Of a stretch of DNA of 64,000 nt, positions 17,684 through 25,280 are shown in pieces. The stretch covers positions 620,001 to 684,000 of the forward strand of contig NZ_VFPG01000001.1 in assembly GCF_006716565.1 (NCBI RefSeq), read 5' to 3'. The stretch is from Nocardia bhagyanarayanae (GTDB taxonomy: Bacteria > Actinomycetota > Actinomycetes > Mycobacteriales > Mycobacteriaceae). The notes under the pieces were generated by a model. The model was not told the origin of the DNA and ran no database searches. It saw nothing but the letters and a program-made list of their open reading frames with translations. The position numbers were made by a program, and so were the translations under genes. Positions within the stretch are counted from its first letter, which is position 1. Each line of letters opens with the position of its first letter.

Positions 17684-17718
17684 CGGCCGGGGACCGACAG
17701 GTGGGCGGTCCCCGGCCG
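17684..17718. terminator. 12-bp-stem hairpin between antitoxin-like gene and ligD
   Basis: Inverted repeat with 12-bp arms (left CGGCCGGGGACC, 17684-17695; right 17707-17718) and an 11-nt loop. It starts 8 nt after the antitoxin-like gene and ends 12 bp before the ligD start codon, so it probably terminates the upstream transcript. Confidence 0.7.
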
Positions 17719-17725
17719 CGCGTCC

Positions 17726-17971
17726 TCAGGGCTTGGGCGTCGGACCCGGACCCGGCTGGCCGGGCTGCCCTGGCTGGCCGGGGTGTTCGGGCGGAACCAC
17801 CTTCTTGGCGGCCTCCTTGCCCTTCTCGATCTTGTCCGTGTACTTCCCGTGCGTCTTCTGGTCGATGAAGTCACCGGCCTTGTCGACCGCCTGGTTGATC
17901 TTGTCGGCGTTCTTGGCCGCCGCGTCCTTTCCCTTACCGACCAGGCCTTTCAAAGTGTCCGCCAGACTCAT
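17726..17971 (-). CDS. MT0933-like antitoxin-family protein with Pro/Gly tail
   Basis: 81-aa protein. Residues 1-58 (MSLADTLKGLVGKGKDAAAK onward) are a Lys-rich amphipathic helix region like the family annotated as MT0933 antitoxin. Residues 60-81 are a repeated PGQPGQPGQPG tail. The ATG at 17971 is preceded by GGAAAGGAACG. No toxin partner is adjacent. It is the second such gene within 3 kb, and ligD lies between them. Confidence 0.72.
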   Translation of the reverse strand: MSLADTLKGLVGKGKDAAAKNADKINQAVDKAGDFIDQKTHGKYTDKIEKGKEAAKKVVPPEHPGQPGQPGQPGPGPTPKP

Positions 17972-18022
17972 CGCCGTCGTTCCTTTCCTGTCGCCAATCG
18001 GGATGTCGGAGGTACCGACAGG

Positions 18023-19168
18023 TCAACCTACATTTTCCCACCACGAATCGCGGGGAGGGAGCGCATGCGGCAACACGCGCTGTCCCGGCATCGGCACCGC
18101 GACCGCGGTGCCCGCCTGCTGCGCCGCGTCGACCATCCGGTGCACCGGTTCCGACCATCCGTGGAAGGCCAGATTGAACGTCGCCCAGTGGATCGGCACG
18201 AGCAGGCCGTGGCCCGGATCGCCGACGCACAGGTCGGCGTGCGCGCGCACCGCCTCTTCGGGGTTCATGTGCACGTCGGTCCAGCGCTCGTCGTACGCGC
18301 CGATGGGGAGCAGCGTCAGATCGAAGGGCCCGAGCGCCGCGCCCGCCTCGGCGAACGCCTTGGTGTAGCCGGTGTCGCCGCCGAAGTAGACCCGCCGGGT
18401 CGGGCCGACGATGGACCAGGACGCCCACAGCGTGGTGTTCCTGACCAGTCCGCGGCCGGAGAAATGCCTGGCCTCGGTGCAGGTGAGCACCAGGTCGGTG
18501 CCGTCCCGTTCGCGGCCGAGGGCGGCGAGGGAAACCGAACCGCCCCAATCCAATTCGACGATGCGGTGCTCGGGAACGCCCCAGTGCCGCAGGTGCGCGC
18601 CGATGCCCATCGGCACCAGGAACGGCGTGGACTGACCGACCACCAGCGCCCGGATGGTCTCCTTGTCGAGGTGGTCGTAGTGATCGTGGGAGATGATCAC
18701 CGCGTCCACCTGCGGCAGTTCCTCGAGCGGCACCGGAACCGGATGCAGCCGCGCGGGCCCGATCAGCGGGGAAGGCGAAACCCGTTCGCTCCATACGGGA
18801 TCGGTGAGAATCCGGTACCCGTCCACCTCGATCAGCGCCGACGCGTGGCCGTACCAGGTCACCGCCAGATCGGCGGCCTCGGCGGGCGATTGCGGCTTCT
18901 GCAGCGGAACCACCCCGCGCGGGCGGCCGATATTGCGCTTGGTGAACGCCGAATACAGCAGGGAGGGAACCGAACCCGCGACGATCTGGGTGCTCGGCTC
19001 GGTGTTGTGGAATTGGCGACCACGGTAGCTCACCGACCCGGCCGCGTACGGCTGGATGGCCGACATCGAGGCGCCGATCGACGACGGTATGTCCCACGCG
19101 GCCCGCACCACCCAGGTGAGCCCGACCGCGCCCGCCGCGTAACCGAGCAGTCGTTTGATCCGCATCAT
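18023..19168 (-). CDS. MBL-fold metallo-hydrolase (NAPE-PLD / Rv0906 type)
   Basis: 381-aa metallo-beta-lactamase-fold hydrolase. An N-terminal hydrophobic segment (about 5-22) may anchor it in the membrane. The metal motif is SHDHYDHLD in the middle, followed by FGGDTG and a late PIHWATF His. The pattern resembles N-acyl-phosphatidylethanolamine phospholipase D-like enzymes and mycobacterial Rv0906, which also sits next to echA6. Its ATG overlaps the echA6 stop (ATGATG containing TGA), so the two genes are translationally coupled. A cell-envelope lipid substrate is plausible but unproven. Confidence 0.83.
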   Translation of the reverse strand: MMRIKRLLGYAAGAVGLTWVVRAAWDIPSSIGASMSAIQPYAAGSVSYRGRQFHNTEPSTQIVAGSVPSLLYSAFTKRNIGRPRGVVPLQKPQSPAEAADLAVTWYGHASALIEVDGYRILTDPVWSERVSPSPLIGPARLHPVPVPLEELPQVDAVIISHDHYDHLDKETIRALVVGQSTPFLVPMGIGAHLRHWGVPEHRIVELDWGGSVSLAALGRERDGTDLVLTCTEARHFSGRGLVRNTTLWASWSIVGPTRRVYFGGDTGYTKAFAEAGAALGPFDLTLLPIGAYDERWTDVHMNPEEAVRAHADLCVGDPGHGLLVPIHWATFNLAFHGWSEPVHRMVDAAQQAGTAVAVPMPGQRVLPHALPPRDSWWENVG

Positions 19169-19893
19169 CGCCCCACGAACTTCGCCGGGCGCTTCTCTTG
19201 CCGTGCCATACGCCCCTCCTGAGCATCCGCGCTGGTCCAAGCGGCCTCCAGGGCGGCGCGCTGTTGCGCGGACTCCGGATCGCGGGTGCCGTCGTCGTTG
19301 AACACCAATTTCAGGTGCCGCAGCGAAAGCGGCGCCAGATCCGCGATCGATTTGGCCCACGCCTGCGCGTCGGCCAGGGTGCCGATCTTGTTGGCGAAAC
19401 CGAACGAGTAGCAGTCTTCGGCCTGAATCGGTTCGGCGCCAAAGAGAATCGTGCGCGCCGGGCCGCCGCCGATCAGCGAGACCAGCCGTCGCACGGTCCA
19501 GCGGTCGACGGTGATGCCGAGCTTGGCGGCCGGGATGGCGATGTAGGCCTCCGGCGAGATGACCCGCAGGTCCGAGGCGAGCGCGAGTTGCACGCCCGCA
19601 CCGAGCGCGCCGCCGTTGATGGCGGAGATGATCGGCACCGGCGCCGACTCGATGGTGTGCAGCATGTCGAGCAGGCCGGAGAGGAAATCGTCGGAGTAGA
19701 CGCCGGACAGATCGGCGCCCGCGCTGAAGATCGGGCCGCGCCCGGTCAGCACGATCACCCGTGCCCCATCGGCGACGGCGGCTAGGACGGCCTCGCGTAG
19801 CCGGGTCACGAGTTCGCTGTTGAGCGCGTTGCGTCGCTCCTCGCGTTGTAATTCGATGGTGACGACATCACCATCTCGGCTAACACCGAGCAT
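19165..19893 (-). CDS. echA6: EchA6-like crotonase-fold protein, predicted non-hydratase
   Basis: 242-aa crotonase-fold protein, the length of mycobacterial EchA6. The acyl-CoA oxyanion-hole segments are kept (SAGADL at 58-62 and GGALGAG at 94-100), but the two catalytic glutamates of enoyl-CoA hydratase are replaced by Gln102 (GAGVQLALASD) and Ala122 (IAIPAAKLG). EchA6 in M. tuberculosis shows the same loss and is reported as a non-catalytic acyl-CoA carrier feeding mycolic-acid synthesis. Context agrees: the Rv0906-type MBL gene follows directly and an AccD3-like gene lies nearby. Confidence 0.82.
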   Translation of the reverse strand: MLGVSRDGDVVTIELQREERRNALNSELVTRLREAVLAAVADGARVIVLTGRGPIFSAGADLSGVYSDDFLSGLLDMLHTIESAPVPIISAINGGALGAGVQLALASDLRVISPEAYIAIPAAKLGITVDRWTVRRLVSLIGGGPARTILFGAEPIQAEDCYSFGFANKIGTLADAQAWAKSIADLAPLSLRHLKLVFNDDGTRDPESAQQRAALEAAWTSADAQEGRMARQEKRPAKFVGR

Positions 19894-19983
19894 GCATCCT
19901 CCCCAACTGAACGTGTCGTTTGGTTACTCTCACTCTGCCACAGGCGACGGCGGGAGACCCCGAAGGCGATACGATCGGCGGCT

Positions 19984-21099
19984 GTGCCGACCGACTTCGA
20001 CATCCTGGTGATCGGCGCTGGTCAAGCGGGGCTGTCGGCCGGCTACCACCTGCGCCGCCTCGGGTTGCGCCCCGAACGTGACTTTCTCATCGTCGACCAC
20101 GCGCCGGGGCCCGGCGGCGCCTGGCAGTTCCGCTGGCCCTCGCTGACATTGACCACCGTCAACCGGGTACACGACCTGCCCGGCATGTCGTTCGCCGAGA
20201 CCTTGCCGCCCGGCTCGGAGAGCGCGCCCGCCGCCACCGCCGTCCCGCACTATTACGAGCTGTACGAGAAGCGCTTCGATCTTCGGGTGCGCAGGCAGGT
20301 GTCGGTCGAGGTGGTCTGCGACCGCACCGAGGACGGGCAGCGCTGCGACGGGCGCGGCACCGTGCTCAACGCGGAGACCGACAGCGCGGGCACGCTCCGG
20401 GTGCGCGGGCTGATCAACGGCACCGGAACCTGGGAGCGGCCGTTCATCCCGCGCTACCGCGGTCAGGAGAGCTTCGCGGGACGCCAGCTGCACACCCGCG
20501 ACTATCGGACCGCCGAGGAGTTCGCCGGGAAGCACGTCGTGATCGTCGGCGGCGGCATCTCCGCGGTGCAGTTGCTCGACGAGATCTCGAAGGTCACCGC
20601 GACCACCTGGGTCACGCGGACCGAACCGGTGTTCCGCGACGCGGAGTTCACCGACGAGGCGGGCCGGGCCGCGGTGGCGATGGTGGAGGACCGTGTGCGC
20701 AACGGTCTTCCGCCCGGCTCGGTGGTCTCGGTGACCGGACTGCGCTGGGACGATCGCCTGCGCGCCGCCGACGCGCGCGGCGTGCTGCGCAGGCGGCCGA
20801 TGTTCGACCACATCGAACCCGACGGCGTGCGCTGGGCGGACGGCACTTTCCAGCGGGCCGATGTCATCCTGTGGGCCACCGGTTTTCGCAGCGCGCTGGA
20901 CCATCTCGCCCCGCTGCGGCTGCGCGGGCCCGGCGGCGGGATCACCATGGCCGGGCGGCTCGCGACGCAGGTCGCCGTCGATCCACGCATCCACCTGATC
21001 GGCTACGGCCCGTCGGCGAGCACCATCGGCGCGAACCGCGCGGGCCGCGCCGCCGCCGTCGAGCTGACGGAGTACCTGAACATCGGCGATCGCCGCTGA
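19984..21099 (+). CDS. FAD/NAD(P)-binding oxidoreductase, flavin monooxygenase-like
   Basis: 371-aa two-dinucleotide-fold flavoprotein. GAGQAGLSAG at about 11-20 binds FAD and VIVGGGISAVQ at about 186-196 binds NAD(P)H; ATGFRS near 300 is the C-terminal flavin-monooxygenase motif. No clear Baeyer-Villiger fingerprint is seen. The substrate is unknown. GTG start; the gap to the divergent echA6 is 90 bp. It converges with the aldo/keto reductase. Confidence 0.8.
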   Translation: MPTDFDILVIGAGQAGLSAGYHLRRLGLRPERDFLIVDHAPGPGGAWQFRWPSLTLTTVNRVHDLPGMSFAETLPPGSESAPAATAVPHYYELYEKRFDLRVRRQVSVEVVCDRTEDGQRCDGRGTVLNAETDSAGTLRVRGLINGTGTWERPFIPRYRGQESFAGRQLHTRDYRTAEEFAGKHVVIVGGGISAVQLLDEISKVTATTWVTRTEPVFRDAEFTDEAGRAAVAMVEDRVRNGLPPGSVVSVTGLRWDDRLRAADARGVLRRRPMFDHIEPDGVRWADGTFQRADVILWATGFRSALDHLAPLRLRGPGGGITMAGRLATQVAVDPRIHLIGYGPSASTIGANRAGRAAAVELTEYLNIGDRR

Positions 21100-21217
21100 G
21101 CCGCGATTCGGCCACCGGCGCTGACCCGACCAGGAACCGGCTTCAGCGTTCCGCGCCGAGCCCCGGCTCGAAGACCGGGACCGCGCCCCGACCCGGCGAC
21201 CGGCAGCGCCCGCGAGT

Positions 21218-22069
21218 TCAGAGACCGGCCGTGAACGTGTCCGGGTTCGGACCGATACGACCGCCGCGGTCGAGGGCGTTGATCGCGTCCATCTGCTCGG
21301 GTGTGAGCTCGAAGCCGAACACATCGAAATTGGCGGCGATCCGGGACGGCGTGACCGACTTCGGGATGACGATATTGCCGAGCTGCAGGTGCCACCGGAT
21401 GATCACCTGGGCGGGCATCCGGTCGAGTTCCTCGGCGATCGCGGTGATGGTCCGGTCCTCGAGCATGGTGCCCTGGCCGAGCGGGCTCCACGCCTCCGTG
21501 GCGATCGCGTTCGCGGCGTGGAATTCGCGCAGCTCGCGCTGGGCGAGGCCGGGGTGCAGCTCGATCTGGTTGACGGCCGGGATCTCGCCGGTCTCCTCGA
21601 TCACCCGGCGGAGGTTCGCCACGGTGAAATTGGACACGCCGATCGACCGGACCCGGCCCTGTCGCTTGAGCTCCTGGAAGGCGCGGAAGGTGTCGACGAA
21701 CTTGTCGGCGATGGCCACCGGCCAGTGGATCAGGTACAGATCCAGGTAGTCGAGGCCGAGCTTGTCCATGCTCACGTCGAAGGCGCGCAGCGTGGCGTCG
21801 TAGCCCTGGTCGGAGTTCCACAGCTTGGTGGTGACGTAGACCTCGTCGCGCGGCAGCCCGAACGCGCGGATGGCCTGCCCAAGGCCCTCCTCGTTGCCGT
21901 AGATCGCGGCGGTATCGATGCTGCGGTAGCCCGCCTCGAGCGCGGCGGTGACGACGTCGAACACATCCTCGGGCGGCACTTGGAACACGCCGAATCCGAG
22001 TTGCGGGATGACGTTGCCGTCGTTCAGCACGATCGACGGCACGGCGGAGGTCTCGCTTCGGAAGCTCAC
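21218..22069 (-). CDS. Aldo/keto reductase
   Basis: 283-aa NADPH-dependent aldehyde/ketone reductase with a TIM barrel. The catalytic tetrad is complete: Asp52 and Tyr57 (SIDTAAIYGNE), Lys82 (VTTKLW) and His115 (LYLIHWP). IPKSVTPSRIAANF is the NADPH-binding motif. It is closest in plan to mycobacterial Rv2971. The GTG at 22069 gives the usual length; a TTG at 22105 would add twelve unconserved residues. The physiological substrate is unknown. Confidence 0.86.
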   Translation of the reverse strand: MSFRSETSAVPSIVLNDGNVIPQLGFGVFQVPPEDVFDVVTAALEAGYRSIDTAAIYGNEEGLGQAIRAFGLPRDEVYVTTKLWNSDQGYDATLRAFDVSMDKLGLDYLDLYLIHWPVAIADKFVDTFRAFQELKRQGRVRSIGVSNFTVANLRRVIEETGEIPAVNQIELHPGLAQRELREFHAANAIATEAWSPLGQGTMLEDRTITAIAEELDRMPAQVIIRWHLQLGNIVIPKSVTPSRIAANFDVFGFELTPEQMDAINALDRGGRIGPNPDTFTAGL

Positions 22070-22207
22070 CCGATCGACCGTAGAAGTGCGCGGGCGAACC
22101 GTCAACGACGCTTACGCGCGTGTTGGCACCCGCCAAAACGCGCGAACCAGCCATTTCGCTCGACGACGCGTCCCCGCGCTCGGTCTTGCGCGGTCCGGAA
22201 GGACGGT

Positions 22208-23806
22208 TCAGTGGCCCGCCGGAAGGCCGAGCCTGCGGTAGCGCTGGTGCCGTGCGCGTTCGAGATCGTGCAGGGGCAGGTCACGCAGGCGGCTCAGTTC
22301 TTCGCCGATGGCGGCGACCATGCGGCGGGCGAAGTCGACGGGTTCGTCGGCGGCGTCGGGGCGTTCCGGAACGATGCGGTCGACAATGCCGTCGGCGAGC
22401 AACGCGGGGGCGCTGATGCGTTGGGCGGCGGCGAGTTCCGGCGCGTGTTCGGTGTCGCGGAAGACGATCGCGCTGGCGCCTTCCGGGGGCAGCGGGGCCA
22501 GCCAGCCGTGCGTGGCGGCCAGGACGCGGTCGGCGGGCAGCAGCGCGAGCGCGCCGCCGCCGGTGCCCTGGCCGAGCAGCACCGAGACGGTCGGGGTGTC
22601 CAAGGTCACCAAATCGGAGATGCAGCGGGCGATCTCCGGGGCGAGACCGCGCTCCTCGGCCTCCTTGGACAGCGCCGCGCCGACGGTGTCGATCACCAGC
22701 ACCAGCGGCAACCGCAACTCCTCGGCCAACGCCATGCTGCGCCGCGCCTCGCGCAACGCGGCCGGTCCCATCGTCTCGCCGAGGCGTCCGGCGCGATCGT
22801 GCCCGAAGACCACGCACGGCTGTCCGCGGAACCTGGCCAGCGCGTGCACCACGCTGCGATCGGTCTCGCCCTGACCGGTGCCGCTGAGCGGAACCCGTTG
22901 CGTGACATGGCGCAGCAGATCGCGGAGGCCGGGCCGGTCGGGGCGGCGCGAGGCGAGCACCGATCGCCAGGCGGCGTCCGGATCGGCGCCGGTGGCGACC
23001 GATTCGGTTCGGCCGCTCGAACTCTCGCGGGAGACGACGCCGGGTTCGGAGGCGGGCAGCACTGTGCCGGGCCGCTCGATCGTCGATTTCGGTCCCGCCT
23101 GCCGAGGACCGGTCCCGATCGCGTCGTCCGCCCGTACTTCTCCGCTGAGCACGCTCAGTGCGCGATGGGCGATCCTGCGGAAGACGTGCACCGGCACCAC
23201 GCCGTCGATGACACCCCGGTGGTACAGGTTCTCCGCGACCTGCACGCCCTCCGGAAAATCCTTGTCGTACAACGCCTTGTAGACGCGCGGACCGAGGAAT
23301 CCGATCAGCGCGCCAGGCTGGGCGAAGGTCATGTGGCCGAGCGAACCCCACGACGCGAACACACCACCCATGGTGGGGTCGCGCAGGTACACGAGGTAGG
23401 GGTGTCCGACGGCTTTGTGCACGGCGATCGCGCCGGCGATCTTCACCATCTGCACGAAGGCGACGGTGCCCTCCTGCATGCGGGTGCCGCCGGAGGTCGG
23501 GGACGCGACGAGGGGAAGCCCGAGCTCGGTCGCGCGCTCGACGGCGGCGACGATGCGTTCGGCCGCCGCGACGCCGATCGAGCCCGCGAGAAACCCGAAC
23601 TCGCAAGCGACAACGGCCACCCGGCGACCGCGCAACAGTCCTTCACCGGTGAGCACCGACTCGTCGGTGCCCGCCGCGACCGTCGCCTTGCGCAGATCCT
23701 CGCGATAACGCGGAGAAGCGGCCACCTCGAGCGGTGGCCGGTCCCAGCTGACGAAGGACTCCGCGTCGAGCAATTGCCCGAGCCACTCACGCGCCGAAAT
23801 CCGCAT
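22208..23806 (-). CDS. accD3: Acetyl/propionyl-CoA carboxylase carboxyltransferase (AccD3-like)
   Basis: 532-aa protein combining an N-terminal beta-type and a C-terminal alpha-type carboxyltransferase half, about the size of mycobacterial AccD3. N-half landmarks are SPTSGGTRMQEG and DPTMGGVFASWGSLG; C-half landmarks are LVLVIDTVGA, GQGTGGGALALLPADRVLA and PPEGASAI. A variable Pro/Ser linker lies at about 235-270. It would transfer CO2 from biotin to an acyl-CoA for fatty or mycolic acid precursor supply. The ATG at 23806 is chosen because upstream residues are low-complexity. In M. tuberculosis accD3 lies next to echA6 and prrA; here the region is expanded. Confidence 0.78.
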   Translation of the reverse strand: MRISAREWLGQLLDAESFVSWDRPPLEVAASPRYREDLRKATVAAGTDESVLTGEGLLRGRRVAVVACEFGFLAGSIGVAAAERIVAAVERATELGLPLVASPTSGGTRMQEGTVAFVQMVKIAGAIAVHKAVGHPYLVYLRDPTMGGVFASWGSLGHMTFAQPGALIGFLGPRVYKALYDKDFPEGVQVAENLYHRGVIDGVVPVHVFRRIAHRALSVLSGEVRADDAIGTGPRQAGPKSTIERPGTVLPASEPGVVSRESSSGRTESVATGADPDAAWRSVLASRRPDRPGLRDLLRHVTQRVPLSGTGQGETDRSVVHALARFRGQPCVVFGHDRAGRLGETMGPAALREARRSMALAEELRLPLVLVIDTVGAALSKEAEERGLAPEIARCISDLVTLDTPTVSVLLGQGTGGGALALLPADRVLAATHGWLAPLPPEGASAIVFRDTEHAPELAAAQRISAPALLADGIVDRIVPERPDAADEPVDFARRMVAAIGEELSRLRDLPLHDLERARHQRYRRLGLPAGH

Positions 23807-23901
23807 CGCGCGAGCATATCGGCACGATCGGACGGCACAGCCGCCCGCTGCGGAACGGTCGGTGACGAGACAGCCGCGGCGAACCGCGGCCGCCCCCGTG
23901 A

Positions 23902-24504
23902 TCAGTACCCCTGCATGACCTTGCGCAAGGCGTATTCGGTGAGCGAGACCAGCGCCTGCTTGGCGGGCTCGCGCCGACGCGCGTCGATGGACAGGATCGG
24001 CACATCCGCGGGCACCGCCAGTGCCTGACGGATGTCCTCGATCGGGTAACGCGGTGCGTCGTCGAATTCGTTGAGCGCCACCAGGAACGGCAGGTTGCGC
24101 GCCTCGAAGTAGTCGACGGCCGCGAAGCTGTCCTCCAGCCTGCGGGTGTCGACGAGAACCACGGCGCCGATGGCGCCGCGGATCAGGTCGTCCCACATGA
24201 ACCAGAACCGGTACTGGCCCGGCGTACCGAACAGATACAGCACCAGATCGTCCGCGAGGCTGATCCGGCCGAAGTCCATGGCCACCGTGGTGGTGGACTT
24301 CATCGGAATGCCGGTCAGATTATCGATTCCGGTACTGGCATTGGTCACCAATGCCTCGGTACGCAGCGGAACGATCTCCGAGACAGCACCGACCAACGTG
24401 GTCTTGCCGACACCGAAGCCGCCAGCGACCACGATCTTCGCCGACGTGGGCTTGCTGGTGCGGGTATCGACCTGCGCCGTCGAATCAAATACGCCGGAGT
24501 CCAC
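23902..24504 (-). CDS. Conservon small GTPase (CvnD / Rv3362c type)
   Basis: 200-aa Ras-like ATP/GTP-binding protein. The P-loop GGFGVGKTT is at 29-37, the switch II segment is LFGTPGQYRFWFMW and NEFD is the base-specificity motif. It is the last gene of a four-gene conservon on the reverse strand and overlaps the DUF742 gene by 20 bp. In Streptomyces such GTPases act with the upstream kinase, roadblock and DUF742 proteins at the membrane in signalling that affects development or metabolism. Confidence 0.88.
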   Translation of the reverse strand: MDSGVFDSTAQVDTRTSKPTSAKIVVAGGFGVGKTTLVGAVSEIVPLRTEALVTNASTGIDNLTGIPMKSTTTVAMDFGRISLADDLVLYLFGTPGQYRFWFMWDDLIRGAIGAVVLVDTRRLEDSFAAVDYFEARNLPFLVALNEFDDAPRYPIEDIRQALAVPADVPILSIDARRREPAKQALVSLTEYALRKVMQGY

Positions 24505-24859
24505 TGAGAACCCTTTCGATCAGCTCGCGACGTTCATCGTCGCTGGAATCGTCTTTCAAAGTCGCGGAAACGCGCACATGACCGGCCTCGATCAGGTCGG
24601 CAACGAGTACCCGTGCCACACCTATCGGAATTCCCAGTCGAGCCGCTACTTCGGCAACGGACGGCGATTCTCTGCACAACTCCACGATTGACGTTTCGAT
24701 GTTGGTCAGTTCGAACTGCCGCTCCAGGGCGACCGGATGCGATGCGACGAGCGCCTCCAACGCCAACTCGACCGTGGGCCTGGTACGGCCCGCGGTCAAC
24801 GAGTATGGGCGAACGAGGCTCGGCTCGGCGCTCCCCACGCGGTGATCTTCTATGTCCAT
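24485..24859 (-). CDS. DUF742 conservon protein (CvnC / Rv3363c type)
   Basis: 124-aa protein of the DUF742 family. VRPYSLTAGRTRP near residue 16 is the family signature and the C-terminal half has a winged-helix character (SVAEVAARLGIPIGVARVLV). It is the third conservon gene, 7 bp after the roadblock gene and overlapping the GTPase by 20 bp. The ATG at 24859 is preferred because it begins just before the signature and after the roadblock stop. Confidence 0.86.
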   Translation of the reverse strand: MDIEDHRVGSAEPSLVRPYSLTAGRTRPTVELALEALVASHPVALERQFELTNIETSIVELCRESPSVAEVAARLGIPIGVARVLVADLIEAGHVRVSATLKDDSSDDERRELIERVLSGLRRI

Positions 24860-24866
24860 CCCACCA

Positions 24867-25280
24867 TCAGGAACCCATCGTGACGCGTGGCGTGGCCTGC
24901 ACAGTCTGGCCAACACGCTCGACCAACAGAGCCATCTCGTATCCGACCTGTCCGATGTCGCAGGACGTGTTGGTCAGTACCGCGAGATAGGAGCCGTCGC
25001 CCACCGCCATCAGCAGTAGGTATCCGTGCTCCATCTCGACGACCGACTGCAGCACCGTACCGCCCTCGAACAGGTTCGAGACGCCGACGGAGAGGCTGGC
25101 AAGGCCGGCGGTGACCGCCGAGAGCTGTTCAGCGCGGTCGACGGGCAGCTGGGCACTCGCGGCCATGAGTAGGCCGTCAGCCGAGACCAGGACGGCATGA
25201 GCTACGCCAGGAACCTCGTTGGCGAAGTTCGAAACCAGCCAATCCAGCTGACGGTTCGTACCACCTAGATCGGGGTTCAT
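24867..25280 (-). CDS. Roadblock/LC7 domain protein (CvnB / Rv3364c type)
   Basis: 137-aa roadblock/LC7 protein spanning almost its whole length ([20 protein letters not shown] to the C-terminus). These proteins act as GTPase-activating or scaffolding subunits for MglA-like GTPases. Its ATG overlaps the kinase stop by 4 bp (ATGA), indicating coupled translation. It is the second gene of the conservon. AAAGGAGACC precedes the ATG. Confidence 0.88.
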   Translation of the reverse strand: MNPDLGGTNRQLDWLVSNFANEVPGVAHAVLVSADGLLMAASAQLPVDRAEQLSAVTAGLASLSVGVSNLFEGGTVLQSVVEMEHGYLLLMAVGDGSYLAVLTNTSCDIGQVGYEMALLVERVGQTVQATPRVTMGS

